Shown here one piece after another: positions 50,440-59,693 of a DNA stretch of 64,000 nucleotides (the stretch's first letter is position 1; every line of letters begins with the position of its first letter). The DNA comes from Mucilaginibacter ginsenosidivorans (GTDB taxonomy: Bacteria; Bacteroidota; Bacteroidia; Sphingobacteriales; Sphingobacteriaceae). A program made the translations under genes and the position numbers. Location: positions 1,736,001 to 1,800,000 of the forward strand of contig NZ_CP042436.1 of the NCBI RefSeq assembly GCF_007971025.1, read 5' to 3'. The notes below the pieces were generated by a model that did not search any database, had not been told where the DNA came from, and saw only the letters and a program-made list of their open reading frames with translations.

Positions 50440-51443
50440 ATCAACAACCGCTGGTCTCGGTGATCATGCCGGTATACAACTCCGCTCCATACCTCCGCGA
50501 AGCGGTAGAAAGTATTCTAAATCAATCCTACCGTCATTTTGAGTTCCTCATTTTTAACGACGGGTCAACCGATGAAAGCGGCGCCATACTGGCGTCTTAC
50601 CGAGATGAACGGATAAAATTGACGGACTGCGGGGAAAACAAGGGCTATATCCACTGGCTGAACGAAGGTATTAAAAACGCAAAAGGCGTGTATATCGCAC
50701 GCATGGACAGTGATGACGTCGCCTTGGCCGGGCGTCTGGAGAAGCAGGTGAGTTATCTGCAGGAACACGCAGCGATCGGCCTTTGCGGGTGCCGGGTACA
50801 GCCTATCCGCGACGGGTTACTGGGAAAAATATGGGATTACCCGGTTTCCGATGCGGCTATCAGGATCGCTTTCCTGTTTCAAAACCCGCTGGCTCACCCG
50901 GCTGTGCTGATACGGCGCGGGCTGCTGGAACAATACCAGTTGTTTTACGATGCAGCATATTATCCGGCAGAGGATTATTTCATGTGGTTCCGGTTACGGG
51001 ATAAGACCCAATTTCACAACCTGGACGAGGTGCTGCTTCACTACCGCCTGCATGACCGGCAAACGAGTAACCTTGCGGACCATCAGGGTATTTCCGGCAA
51101 AAGCGTGCAAAAACATTTTGTCCGCGAATCGCAGCTGTGCGACGAAAACGTACTGCACCTTTTTGAAAAGTTGATCATGGAGCGCTGGAAGCGCACGCCG
51201 GATCACCTCATAGCAGCCGGGGACCTGTTGTATGGCATGGTGGTCAGGAACCGGCAGGTGAGGGCGTTTGACGACAGGCTTTTTACCGGCAAGGCCGGCA
51301 AGGTATTCTGGAGCAAATGTTATTTCGCGACACATAAGTATTGTAACGGTATAAAAATTTTCCGTCAGCACCCGCTGGGTAAATTGAACAAGGTCCCTTT
51401 GAACGAATTGTTCAAAGCTTTTCTGAAAACTTTCCTGAGTTGA
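50424..51443 (+). CDS. GT2 family glycosyltransferase
   Basis: The gene encodes 339 residues with GT-A fold. VSVIMPVYNSAPYLREAVES starts the domain; NDGSTDE (45-51) and MDSDD (94-98) bind the nucleotide and metal. HPAVLIRRGLLEQYQLFY and AEDYFMWFRL give the catalytic-base region near 190. A C-terminal helical tail of about 90 residues has no recognised domain. It overlaps the fucosyltransferase gene by 16 bases and the next gene by 4. Confidence 0.92.
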   Translation: MDKAIDQQPLVSVIMPVYNSAPYLREAVESILNQSYRHFEFLIFNDGSTDESGAILASYRDERIKLTDCGENKGYIHWLNEGIKNAKGVYIARMDSDDVALAGRLEKQVSYLQEHAAIGLCGCRVQPIRDGLLGKIWDYPVSDAAIRIAFLFQNPLAHPAVLIRRGLLEQYQLFYDAAYYPAEDYFMWFRLRDKTQFHNLDEVLLHYRLHDRQTSNLADHQGISGKSVQKHFVRESQLCDENVLHLFEKLIMERWKRTPDHLIAAGDLLYGMVVRNRQVRAFDDRLFTGKAGKVFWSKCYFATHKYCNGIKIFRQHPLGKLNKVPLNELFKAFLKTFLS

Positions 51444-52309
51444 TAACCCCCAAACTATCGCCATTGAATAAACCTGTCGAAATAACCGGCTCCGAAAAAG
51501 GCATCCTGTATGTTGCCACCGGTCAGAAGTATGTCGAAGAAGCGATCATTTCCGCGACTTCCTGTAAAGTGCATAACAGCTACCCCATTGCCCTGATCAC
51601 TGACCGTGCAGCATATGATCTTCCTGCCGGGCTGTTTGACGAGGTCATTGTGAAAAGCGCGTACTTCAACTATCGGGATAAGTTACTGATCCGCCACACG
51701 CCTTTCGCGAAAACGGTGTTCCTGGATACCGACACGTATGTAGTTGAACCCCTCGACGATCTGTTCAGTATACTCGATTTCCGGGAGTTCGCGATCCACC
51801 AGGCTGATGAGGGATACGAGTTTTCCATGCCGGGAATGTCCAACGCCATGCCCGAGTTCAACACCGGGGTGATCGCGTTTAGCCTAACCCCTGAAGTGGT
51901 TCGACTGTTCGATGACTGGGATGCGGCCTTCGATACGAATACGGAGATCAAGACGGATCAATACCACCTGCGCCGGACCCTTTACAGCTCCGCTGTAAGG
52001 TTCGCTATTTTTTCATCGGCTTACAATTTCATCGTTTACTACCCTAACTATGTCATACAAACGGTGAAGGTCTTTCATGGCCGGCCGGCCGGGCTGCTGC
52101 GTGAAATAGCACAGGATTTCAACAGGATAAGACATGATTTTGCCTGGAGGAGAATGTATTTTCCCTATAATCATCAGTTCACGGTCATTTATCAGAACCT
52201 TGAAAATTCGGATATATCCCGCCTGGTCCGTTTCAATATACGGGCGTTTTTCGCTAATATTTACCGGCGCGCCAGGCTCAAGTCCGGCAAAAAGACCAAT
52301 GGTTCGTAA
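51440..52309 (+). CDS. putative GT-A nucleotide-sugar transferase (GT8-like)
   Basis: The gene encodes 289 residues from a TTG start overlapping the previous TGA. GILYVATGQKYVEEAIISAT and NSYPIALITDRAAY resemble the start of GT8-type enzymes. FLDTDTYV carries the metal-binding DTD at 96-98, and EFNTGVIAFSLTPEV with TDQYHLRRTLY follow as in nucleotide-diphospho-sugar transferases. There is no membrane segment. Sugar specificity is unknown. An ATG start was not found close by, so the TTG start is chosen because it preserves coupling and the full N-terminal strand. Confidence 0.78.
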   Translation: MITPKLSPLNKPVEITGSEKGILYVATGQKYVEEAIISATSCKVHNSYPIALITDRAAYDLPAGLFDEVIVKSAYFNYRDKLLIRHTPFAKTVFLDTDTYVVEPLDDLFSILDFREFAIHQADEGYEFSMPGMSNAMPEFNTGVIAFSLTPEVVRLFDDWDAAFDTNTEIKTDQYHLRRTLYSSAVRFAIFSSAYNFIVYYPNYVIQTVKVFHGRPAGLLREIAQDFNRIRHDFAWRRMYFPYNHQFTVIYQNLENSDISRLVRFNIRAFFANIYRRARLKSGKKTNGS

Positions 52310-52847
52310 ATTCCTTCTTTTTCTTCCATACCTTGCCCGGGTGATCCGGTTAAAGCTGCGAGGTATCTTTGTCGATCTATCCTCGAAAGTAGCCGGCGGA
52401 GCCAGTTTAAGGCTCACACCTGCTGGTATCCGGTATGGCAGCATCCGTGTTGGTAAAAGTTGCGAGATTGGCCGTGGCGCCGTACTGCGTACCTTCGGAG
52501 GCGAGATATCGATCGGCTGTCATACTTTCCTGGGTGAATATACGATCATTTACGGCCACGGGGGCGTGACTATCGGGGACCATACGCTGATCGCGGCGCA
52601 AACCTGTATTGTATCTTCCAATCATACGGTCCCGGGGAAAGAAACACTCATCCGCTCGGAGCCGGATATCCTGCTGCCGGTCACCATCGGCCATGACGTC
52701 TGGATCGGTGCGGGCTGCAAGATCCTTGGAGGGGTGACCATTGGCGACGGCTGCGTGGTCGGTGCCGGTTCTGTCGTGTCCCGGGACCTTCCGCCTTACA
52801 GCATCTCCGTGGGTGTACCCGCGAAAGTTATCCGTTACCGGGAATAA
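52299..52847 (+). CDS. left-handed beta-helix (hexapeptide) acetyltransferase
   Basis: The gene encodes 182 residues from ATG 52299 (RKFLLFLPYLARVIRLKLRG), an amphipathic N-terminal helix. Hexapeptide repeats then follow (IGRGAVL, ISIGCHT, VTIGDHTLIAAQTCIV), with the catalytic histidine in SSNHTVPG. The later turns (VTIGHDVWIGAGCKILGGVT, VVGAGSVVSRDLP, GVPAKVIRYRE) match the WcaF/CysE type. It acetylates a hydroxyl or amino group of a sugar using acetyl-CoA. It overlaps the previous gene by 11 bases. A frame extending to 52134 is discarded because it lies inside the neighbour. Confidence 0.92.
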   Translation: MVRKFLLFLPYLARVIRLKLRGIFVDLSSKVAGGASLRLTPAGIRYGSIRVGKSCEIGRGAVLRTFGGEISIGCHTFLGEYTIIYGHGGVTIGDHTLIAAQTCIVSSNHTVPGKETLIRSEPDILLPVTIGHDVWIGAGCKILGGVTIGDGCVVGAGSVVSRDLPPYSISVGVPAKVIRYRE

Positions 52848-52848
52848 C

Positions 52849-53772
52849 ATGTTATTATCTGTCATCATACCTACCTACAACCCGAACCCGGAAAGGCTGT
52901 CCCGTGTTTTGGAAGCGCTCCGCGATCAATCGCTCGGGCCGCAGCACTGGCAGCTGGTCATCGTGGATAATAATTCATCAAACGGCGTTCTTGGTCATAT
53001 GGATCTTTCCTGGCACCCGAACCATCAGATCGTTGCAGAAAAGAAACAAGGCTTGACTTTCGGCCGTATCGCAGGCTTTCGGCGTGCACTGGGGGATGTG
53101 CTGGTGCTGGTCGATGACGACAATGTGCTTGCACGGGATTATTTATCGCTTGTTACGACATATTTTAGCCGTGACCCGGCACTGGGGTCGGCCGGCGGCC
53201 GTATCACGGCATCATTTGACGGCTACCAGCCGCAGGAATGGACCCGGCCTTTCTGGAATATGCTGGCTATCCGCGACCCAGGGAACCGGGACCTGGCCGC
53301 TTCTTCCCTTTCGGGCGGCTATCCTGCCTTCGCCCCAGTCGGCGCCGGCATGGCGGTGAGGAAAGCGCTGGTGGACGGTTATATCAGGGAGGTATCAGAT
53401 GCCCCGGGGGCGATTACCGACCGCACGGGCAATAGTCTGGCTTCCGGGGGCGACAATGAGATCAATATCTGGGTATTAAAACAAGGGTATAAGACTGCTT
53501 ATTTCCCGAAACTCAGTATCCGGCACATCATCCCCGCCTCCCGGTTGGAAAAGGGTTACCTCGCACGGCTGAATTATGAGTCTACCCGGTCGTGGGCGGA
53601 ATTATTGCGACGCTACGACCTGTGTCCCTGGGATACGGTGCCCGGCTGGTCCGTGGGTCTCCGGAAAATCAAATCCTGGTTCGTATTCGCGGCCTGGCGC
53701 AGCCCGTCGGGCTATGTGAAATGGCGGGGCGCATGCGGTTTATATGAAGGTCTTATCAAAAAACCTGACTGA
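52849..53772 (+). CDS. GT2 family glycosyltransferase
   Basis: The gene encodes 307 residues from ATG 52849, one base after the acetyltransferase stop. LLSVIIPTYNPNPERLSRVL begins the GT-A domain; VDNNSS and VDDDN (88-92) bind nucleotide and metal. The GGDNEINIWVLKQGYKTAYF segment holds the acceptor site region. The gene ends by TGATG overlap with the next. The family makes mainly inverting linkages; specificity unknown. Confidence 0.92.
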   Translation: MLLSVIIPTYNPNPERLSRVLEALRDQSLGPQHWQLVIVDNNSSNGVLGHMDLSWHPNHQIVAEKKQGLTFGRIAGFRRALGDVLVLVDDDNVLARDYLSLVTTYFSRDPALGSAGGRITASFDGYQPQEWTRPFWNMLAIRDPGNRDLAASSLSGGYPAFAPVGAGMAVRKALVDGYIREVSDAPGAITDRTGNSLASGGDNEINIWVLKQGYKTAYFPKLSIRHIIPASRLEKGYLARLNYESTRSWAELLRRYDLCPWDTVPGWSVGLRKIKSWFVFAAWRSPSGYVKWRGACGLYEGLIKKPD

Positions 53773-54692
53773 TGTCATTAACCGGTAAACTGGCCTATCA
53801 TTTATTCTATAAACCCAGGTCCTGGACGAGGGAGGTCCGCAAATTCGGCGGGGTGTTTAACGTTTTACGCATAAAAAGGGGCCGTGCTGCGATGAAAAAA
53901 GCTGCGGCGCAGATCAAGCGTTCCCCGGTGCCGGCGGAAGCGTTCGGGGTCTATTTTTTGACGGGGAAGAAATTCTGGCCGCTCACGGCTTTCTGCGCAG
54001 GTTCCTTGTTGCGGCACGCAGGGTCAGGTATACGGCCTGTTTTCGTGGACGATGGTACACTGGACGAACGGTTGATGACGCGTATTTATCTCCAGTTCCC
54101 CGGCTGCCTGGTCAAAAAGGCTTCCGATATTGAACCGGAAATGGCCCGGGCGTTACCGCCGTCGCAATTCCCTCTTATACACGAGAAAAGAAAGACGTAT
54201 CCGCATATCCGCAAGCTGACGGATATTCATGCCGGGTCGTCCGGCTGGAAGCTGGTACTGGACTCGGATATGCTTTTTTTTAAAAAACCTGCGGAAATAC
54301 TGCACTGGATAGGGGATCCGCAACATCCCCTGTTTTTGCGGGACCCGGAAAATTCATACCATTACTCGGCCGGCCTGATGGAAGCGCTGGCCGGGCATCC
54401 CGTGCCAACCCACCTCAATGTCGGCATGGTTGGTTTAAAAAGCGATGCAATCGATTGGATAAAAGTGGAACGATGGATCGGCGCCCTGGAGCATGCCGAA
54501 GGGAAAAGCTACCTGCTGGAGCAGGCGATGAGCGCCATGCTGGCAGCAGGGGAAACGGTGACCGTTGCCGACAGCAGCGAATATGTCGTCATGCCGGGCA
54601 AAGAGGAAGCGGAACGCCCCACGGCTACGCTGCACCATTACGTAGCGGGGTCTAAGGAATGGTATTATAAGACGTCTTGGAAAAGATCATAA
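53772..54692 (+). CDS. putative GT-A glycosyltransferase with DSD motif
   Basis: The gene encodes 306 residues, basic near the start (SWTREVRKFGGVF). AFGVYFLTGKKFWPLTAFCA and RPVFVDDGTLDERL correspond to early strands of a GT-A fold; WKLVLDSDMLFFKKP carries the metal site at 164-166, then HLNVGMVGLKSDAIDW. No CAZy family was recognised with certainty. It sits within the transferase run with TAATG coupling to the next gene, so a sugar-transfer role is likely. Confidence 0.72.
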   Translation: MSLTGKLAYHLFYKPRSWTREVRKFGGVFNVLRIKRGRAAMKKAAAQIKRSPVPAEAFGVYFLTGKKFWPLTAFCAGSLLRHAGSGIRPVFVDDGTLDERLMTRIYLQFPGCLVKKASDIEPEMARALPPSQFPLIHEKRKTYPHIRKLTDIHAGSSGWKLVLDSDMLFFKKPAEILHWIGDPQHPLFLRDPENSYHYSAGLMEALAGHPVPTHLNVGMVGLKSDAIDWIKVERWIGALEHAEGKSYLLEQAMSAMLAAGETVTVADSSEYVVMPGKEEAERPTATLHHYVAGSKEWYYKTSWKRS

Positions 54693-55645
54693 TGGAAAGG
54701 GAGCTGGTTTCTGTCATTATCCCGGCGTATAATGCCGGTCCTTATATTGCCGCTACCGTCCGCTCCGTCCTGGAGCAAACTTACAGGCCGATCGAGGTCA
54801 TCGTGGTCAACGACGGTTCGACAGACGATACAGCCGGCATCATTGACGAATTGTCCCAAGCGGGAGATCTGATCCGGGTGATCAATATGGAGAACAGGGG
54901 CGCTTCGGCCGCCCGCAACGCGGGATTCCGTGTTGCTCGGGGCGGACTGATCAAATTCCTGGACGGGGATGACCTGATCAACCCGGTGATGATCGAAGAG
55001 CAGGTAAAACTGGCGGAGCGGCACCGGCATAGCGTTATCACGTGCCGCTGGGGGCGATTCAGCAACGACGAACACGGCGCATTGCGGATGGCAAACGAAG
55101 ATTGCTGGCGGACATTACCACCAGATGAATGGCTTTGCAGTTCCTGGAAGGACGGCAGACCGATGACCAACCCGGGCCTCTTCCTGATCCCCAAGAAAAT
55201 TGCGGACATCGCAGGCAACTGGGATGAGCGCCTGTCGCTTCTTGATGATACCGAATACTTTACGCGTATTGTCCTGGCTTCGGAACAAGTGGTCTTTTGC
55301 AGCGAGGCCATACTTTCCTACCGGTCCGGCGTGCCCGGCAGCCTTTCCGGTAAAAACTCCCGCGCCGCCTTCCTTTCAGCCTTCCGGGCGATCGAAAAAA
55401 CGACAACTGCCTTTTCAGGCCGCTGCCCGTCTCCGGAAGTCCGCAGGACGTGCGCGAATATATGGCAGAGCTTTATTTACTGGGTGTACCCGGCTCACCC
55501 CGACCTTATCGCTGCTGCAGGAAAACAAAGGGCGAAATACGGCAGCGCCACCCTGGCTTACCCGGCGTCTGGTTATTTGCTGCTGTTGCAGAGATTTTTA
55601 GGCTGGAAATTGATAAAAAAAATAAAAATATGGTTTCACCAATAG
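54692..55645 (+). CDS. GT2 family glycosyltransferase
   Basis: The gene encodes 317 residues from ATG 54692, whose first base is the last base of the previous stop. LVSVIIPAYNAGPYIAATVR, VVNDGSTDD (39-46) and KFLDGDDLINP (DGDD 91-94) make a standard GT-A enzyme. EDDT-like DDTEYFTRIV lies near 190 and may carry the base. A TTG 15 bases upstream is also in frame but would overlap. The 3' end overlaps the methyltransferase gene by 16 bases. Confidence 0.92.
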   Translation: MERELVSVIIPAYNAGPYIAATVRSVLEQTYRPIEVIVVNDGSTDDTAGIIDELSQAGDLIRVINMENRGASAARNAGFRVARGGLIKFLDGDDLINPVMIEEQVKLAERHRHSVITCRWGRFSNDEHGALRMANEDCWRTLPPDEWLCSSWKDGRPMTNPGLFLIPKKIADIAGNWDERLSLLDDTEYFTRIVLASEQVVFCSEAILSYRSGVPGSLSGKNSRAAFLSAFRAIEKTTTAFSGRCPSPEVRRTCANIWQSFIYWVYPAHPDLIAAAGKQRAKYGSATLAYPASGYLLLLQRFLGWKLIKKIKIWFHQ

Positions 55646-56433
55646 AGGCGACGCTTGATGATTTTGTCAGGCAATACGAAAACACCGGAGCATGCAATGA
55701 TGATATTTTCGAAACGTTTACCCGCAATACGGACCGCTACCCCTTTTTAAAAGAACACCGCGATTATATCGAGCAGCACCGGCTGGGATATGGCGACCGG
55801 GCATTTCATTATATGTGGTATCTGATCATCCGGCATGTCCAGTCCCGGCAATTAAAACCCGATATGCTTGAAATTGGCGTCTTTAAAGGGCAAGTGGTGT
55901 CCCTGTGGTCCCTGATTGCACAAACTACGCTCCCCGAATTGCGTGTAACGGGCATTACGCCGCTTAGCGGCAAGAAGATTCCGGGCAAATGGGAACGCTT
56001 TTTTAAAGCCAGGTTTTCCGCACAATACAGGAAGGACCTCCGGGACGGAAATTTCTACGAGGAAACTGATTATCTCCGGATCATCGAAGGCCTGTTTCGC
56101 CGTTTTTCCCTCGAATTCACAAAGTTTCGCCTGATCCGGGGCTACTCTACGGACGGCGGGGTGCGCGGCCAGGTTGCCGGCGAGCGTTTTTCGGTGATCT
56201 ACATCGATGGAGATCACAGTTACGACACGGTTGTCCTGGATATCCGGAACTTCTCCGGGCTGATCGTTCCGGGCGGTTTGCTGGTCATGGATGACGCATC
56301 CTGTGATCTTCCCGGAACAAAGTTCTGGAAGGGCCACCAGGGAGTTTCAGAAGCCTGCCGGACGATTGAAAGCTTTGGTTTTAAAAATATACTCAACGTA
56401 GGTCACAACCGTATTTATCAAAAGGACAAATGA
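55630..56433 (+). CDS. class I SAM-dependent methyltransferase (TylF/Methyltransf_24-like)
   Basis: The gene encodes 267 residues from ATG 55630 (VSPIEATLDDFVRQYENTGA). MLEIGVFKGQVVSLW (about 78-92) is motif I, and VIYIDGDHSYDTVVLDIRNF followed by GLIVPGGLLVMDDASCD is the TylF/MT_24 signature with metal-binding acidic residues. Such enzymes methylate sugars or small molecules. A longer frame back to 55450 lies inside the previous gene and is rejected. It is the third methyltransferase of the cluster. Confidence 0.88.
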   Translation: MVSPIEATLDDFVRQYENTGACNDDIFETFTRNTDRYPFLKEHRDYIEQHRLGYGDRAFHYMWYLIIRHVQSRQLKPDMLEIGVFKGQVVSLWSLIAQTTLPELRVTGITPLSGKKIPGKWERFFKARFSAQYRKDLRDGNFYEETDYLRIIEGLFRRFSLEFTKFRLIRGYSTDGGVRGQVAGERFSVIYIDGDHSYDTVVLDIRNFSGLIVPGGLLVMDDASCDLPGTKFWKGHQGVSEACRTIESFGFKNILNVGHNRIYQKDK

Positions 56434-57431
56434 GCCGGACAAGGGTACGGGTTTATTTGTTTACCTACAGGCGAAACGGGACGCTCGTCAGGAGCATTGA
56501 AAGCCTGCGGCGGCAGACCTTCGGCGGATGGGTTTGTGAGATCCACAATGACGAACCTACCAATATCTTTCCGGCTGACCATATTGCGTCACTGGGCGAC
56601 GCAAGGTTCACGGTGGTCAACCATCCGGCGAACCTCGGGCCGACAAAAACCTTTAACATGGCATTTGGTGGTTGTCCCGAGGAATTTATATCGATCCTCG
56701 AAGATGACAACTGGTGGGAACCTGATTTCCTGTCAACCATGCTGGGGGCAATGGATGAACACCCTGAGGTCCAGGTGGCGTGGGCAAACCTGCGTATCTG
56801 GCGGGAAAGCGCCGGCGACCAGTGGACCGATACCGGTCAGACCGTGTGGCCCGCCGGGGATCAGGCAAAGCTGCTTCATTTTCCGCAATACCGCCAGGCC
56901 TACACGGCGCTGCATTCGAACGGCGCCATGCTGGTACGGAACAGTGACCTTGCGCAGTTAAGAACACCCGAAGCTATTTTATTTGATTTTGCTGAAACGA
57001 TCCGGGAACGTGCATACCGGCATCCTTTATTGTTGGTTTCCCTGCCCCTGGCGAATTTTGCACAGACGGTCAGCACAGGAAGATCCGCGTCTTTTAAATA
57101 TCGTCAGGAGCATTGTCTGCTGCTGATTGACAGTTTCCTTCAATGTGTACCCATATCTGCCGCCGGAGCGGAAAAGTTATGGACCGAGGTCAGGGGAAAC
57201 GGTTACCGGTCCTACCTGATGCTGATGTACACCGGTCTTTGCTGCCGCTCCAGCAGGAAACTGCTCGGCAAAGCCACCGCCCTGGAATGGTTTAATTTCA
57301 TTCTTTATAATATCAGGCACCCTTCGGTGCTGTCGGGCTGCCTGCGTGCAAAGACGGTCTACGCAGAATTATGGCATTACCTTTTAGAGAACACCAAAGC
57401 AAGGGTACGTGAACAGGAACAAAGATCGTGA
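56430..57431 (+). CDS. GT2 family glycosyltransferase
   Basis: The gene encodes 333 residues. VRVYLFTYRRNGTLVRSIES opens a GT-A domain; NDEPTN replaces the usual DGS loop, and ISILEDDNWWEPDF carries the metal-binding EDD at 91-93. The C-terminal 130 residues are mostly helical with no recognised motif. It overlaps the methyltransferase by ATGA and the next gene by 23 bases. Confidence 0.85.
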   Translation: MSRTRVRVYLFTYRRNGTLVRSIESLRRQTFGGWVCEIHNDEPTNIFPADHIASLGDARFTVVNHPANLGPTKTFNMAFGGCPEEFISILEDDNWWEPDFLSTMLGAMDEHPEVQVAWANLRIWRESAGDQWTDTGQTVWPAGDQAKLLHFPQYRQAYTALHSNGAMLVRNSDLAQLRTPEAILFDFAETIRERAYRHPLLLVSLPLANFAQTVSTGRSASFKYRQEHCLLLIDSFLQCVPISAAGAEKLWTEVRGNGYRSYLMLMYTGLCCRSSRKLLGKATALEWFNFILYNIRHPSVLSGCLRAKTVYAELWHYLLENTKARVREQEQRS

Positions 57432-58455
57432 GCGGTTGAAGATCGCTATAACGGCCGACGCAGAGCTGCCGGTACCACCTGCCCTTTACGGCGGGATCGA
57501 ACGCATTATAGACATGCTCGTCTCGGGCCTGATGACGCTTGGGCACGAGGTGACCCTGTTTGCCCACCGCGACTCCAATGTGCGCTGCCGGCTGGTACCC
57601 TATGGCGCCGAAGGCAACAAGGCCGCCGACGTCGTCAGGAACACCTGGGCGGTGAGCAAGACGATCTTCGGCGGAGGGTTTGACGTGTTACACAGTTTCG
57701 GGCGGCTGGCTTATCTTTCCCCGCTGCTGCCGCTCCGGTTGCCCAAACTGATGAGTTATCAACGAGAACCGACCATCCGGCAAATCAAAAGGGCGGCCGG
57801 TCTTTCGGCACACGGGAGTCTGCGGTTCACGGGCTGCAGCGATTATATTACCGGCCAAATAAAGCCCTACGCCACGGCTGAAACCGTTTACAATTGCATC
57901 GACCCGGCGCGGTATGACCTGGGCATGCCTGCCGCCGGCGATGCCCCGCTGGTGTTCCTTGGAAGAATTGAGCCGATTAAAGGCGCGCATACCGCGATAA
58001 CAATTGCGCAGAAGACGGGCAGGAAACTGGTCATAGCAGGTAATGTTCCTGCGCAGGAACAGGACTATTTCAACACCCGTATCCGTCCTTTTCTGAATGA
58101 ACAGGTGACCTATACGGGACCCGTCGACGACCGGCAAAAAAACGAGCTCCTGAAACGCGGACTGGCGCTGCTGATGCCTATCCAGTGGAACGAGCCCTTT
58201 GGAATCGTCATGATCGAGGCAATGGCCTGCGGAACGCCGGTCATCGGGTTCGATCGCGGCGCGGTTCGCGAAGTCGTTCAGCACGGCGTTACCGGCTATT
58301 ACGGTAATACCATGGAGGAGCTAACCGAATGGGTGGGGCAGGTTCATTCGCTGGACCGGAAACTTATCCGGGATATTACCGAAGCGCATTTTTCAGCCGG
58401 GGTGATCGTGCGGCAATACGAGGATCTTTATTACCGGATGACCCGCAAAAAATGA
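57409..58455 (+). CDS. GT4 family glycosyltransferase
   Basis: The gene encodes 348 residues from GTG 57409. ELPVPPALYGGIERIIDMLV is the typical GT4 acceptor-domain loop; VFLGRIEPIKGAHTAITIAQ, GNVPAQEQDYF, VTYTGPVDDRQKNELL and EPFGIVMIEAMACGTPVIGF (from about 262) form the donor domain with the E-x7-E motif. The start overlaps the preceding gene by 23 bases, and the stop overlaps the following start by ATGA. Confidence 0.9.
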   Translation: MNRNKDRERLKIAITADAELPVPPALYGGIERIIDMLVSGLMTLGHEVTLFAHRDSNVRCRLVPYGAEGNKAADVVRNTWAVSKTIFGGGFDVLHSFGRLAYLSPLLPLRLPKLMSYQREPTIRQIKRAAGLSAHGSLRFTGCSDYITGQIKPYATAETVYNCIDPARYDLGMPAAGDAPLVFLGRIEPIKGAHTAITIAQKTGRKLVIAGNVPAQEQDYFNTRIRPFLNEQVTYTGPVDDRQKNELLKRGLALLMPIQWNEPFGIVMIEAMACGTPVIGFDRGAVREVVQHGVTGYYGNTMEELTEWVGQVHSLDRKLIRDITEAHFSAGVIVRQYEDLYYRMTRKK

Positions 58456-59693
58456 GATCAGTCGTCGCCAGCCCAACTATTGCTCCACATGTCAGGCAAA
58501 CCGTGACAGCCTATCAGGAGGCGGGCTTCCTCGAAACATTTTATACCAGTTTTTTTACCCATCCGGATTACCGGCTTGCGGCTGCCCTCAGCAGGGTGCC
58601 GCAATTCGGGCATGAAATCCGGAAACGTGCATTTCACGAGTTACCTATTGAAAAAATTGCGGCACGGCCATGGCCGGAACTTTTCCGGAGCCTTTCAGCC
58701 AGGACACTCGGTCCGCGAACAACCGACCGGTTATGGGAATGGTCTGAACTCGGATTCGATCAGTGGGTCGCCCGGAACCTTTCGGTGCGGGCGGACGTCG
58801 TCCATACCTACGAACATGCCGCTCTGGCGACACTGACCGCTGCTAAAAAGATGCATATTTTCAGCATATACGAGCAGCCAAGCCAGCACCATACCTGTTT
58901 TTCCCAGATCGCAAGGAAACAAATGGTGTTATACCCGGAGCTGCGGAACGCAACGGATGACCTTCAGGTCAATACGCACGCCGCCCGAAGGAATCGCAGG
59001 CGCGACGCCGAGCTGAGCATGGCGTCAGTCGTCCTTTGCAATTCCCTTTTTACAAAAAATACGCTTATCGCAGCGGGCGTGGAAGCGAAAAAGATTGCCG
59101 TCATTCCGCTTGCTTTTCCGGAAGTAAGCGCAATGGAGAAGATCACGCCAGCGACAGGGCCGCTGAAATTCCTGTATGCCGGGAATCAATCCATGAGAAA
59201 GGGCGTGCATATCCTTTACCAGGCCTGGCGCAGATGCAACTTCAGCGAAAGTCAGGCGAGCTTATGGCTCATTGGCAACATGTCGCTTCCCTTATCGTTG
59301 AGAAACGGGTTGCCGGGTGACGTCCTGATCCGCGAGCATATCGCCCACAACGAACTCATGCAGTTGTATAGCCAGGCGGACGTGCTGGTTTTCCCTACGC
59401 TGGCGGACGGATTCGGGATGGTCGTTACGGAAGCCATGTCACAGGGACTGCCGGTGATCGCTTCAACGAACAGTTGCGGTCCTGATATCATCGAGCCATT
59501 TTACGATGGCTGGCTGGTGCCCCCCGGAGAAGTGGACGCGCTGGCGGAGCACCTGCGCTGGTGCGTCGGCCACCGGGACGAAGTGGCAGCCTGCGGCAGG
59601 GCGGCGAAAAAAAAAGCAGGCAGCTACCAATGGCCGGAGTACCGTCAAAATCTGATGAAGCTTGTGACAAAAGAATGGACCCAGTTCCGGTAA
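58452..59693 (+). CDS. GT4 family glycosyltransferase
   Basis: The gene encodes 413 residues from ATG 58452 (RSVVASPTIAPHVRQTVTAY). GPLKFLYAGNQSMRKGVHIL, LIGNMSLPLSLRNGLPG and LADGFGMVVTEAMSQGLPVI (near 317-336) make the donor-binding half. A frame extending to 58329 is inside the previous gene. The N-terminal half is longer than usual and has HHTCFSQIARKQ in the acceptor region. It is one of five GT4/GT-B transferases at this end of the run; 3' overlap of 19 bases with the next gene. Confidence 0.9.
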   Translation: MRSVVASPTIAPHVRQTVTAYQEAGFLETFYTSFFTHPDYRLAAALSRVPQFGHEIRKRAFHELPIEKIAARPWPELFRSLSARTLGPRTTDRLWEWSELGFDQWVARNLSVRADVVHTYEHAALATLTAAKKMHIFSIYEQPSQHHTCFSQIARKQMVLYPELRNATDDLQVNTHAARRNRRRDAELSMASVVLCNSLFTKNTLIAAGVEAKKIAVIPLAFPEVSAMEKITPATGPLKFLYAGNQSMRKGVHILYQAWRRCNFSESQASLWLIGNMSLPLSLRNGLPGDVLIREHIAHNELMQLYSQADVLVFPTLADGFGMVVTEAMSQGLPVIASTNSCGPDIIEPFYDGWLVPPGEVDALAEHLRWCVGHRDEVAACGRAAKKKAGSYQWPEYRQNLMKLVTKEWTQFR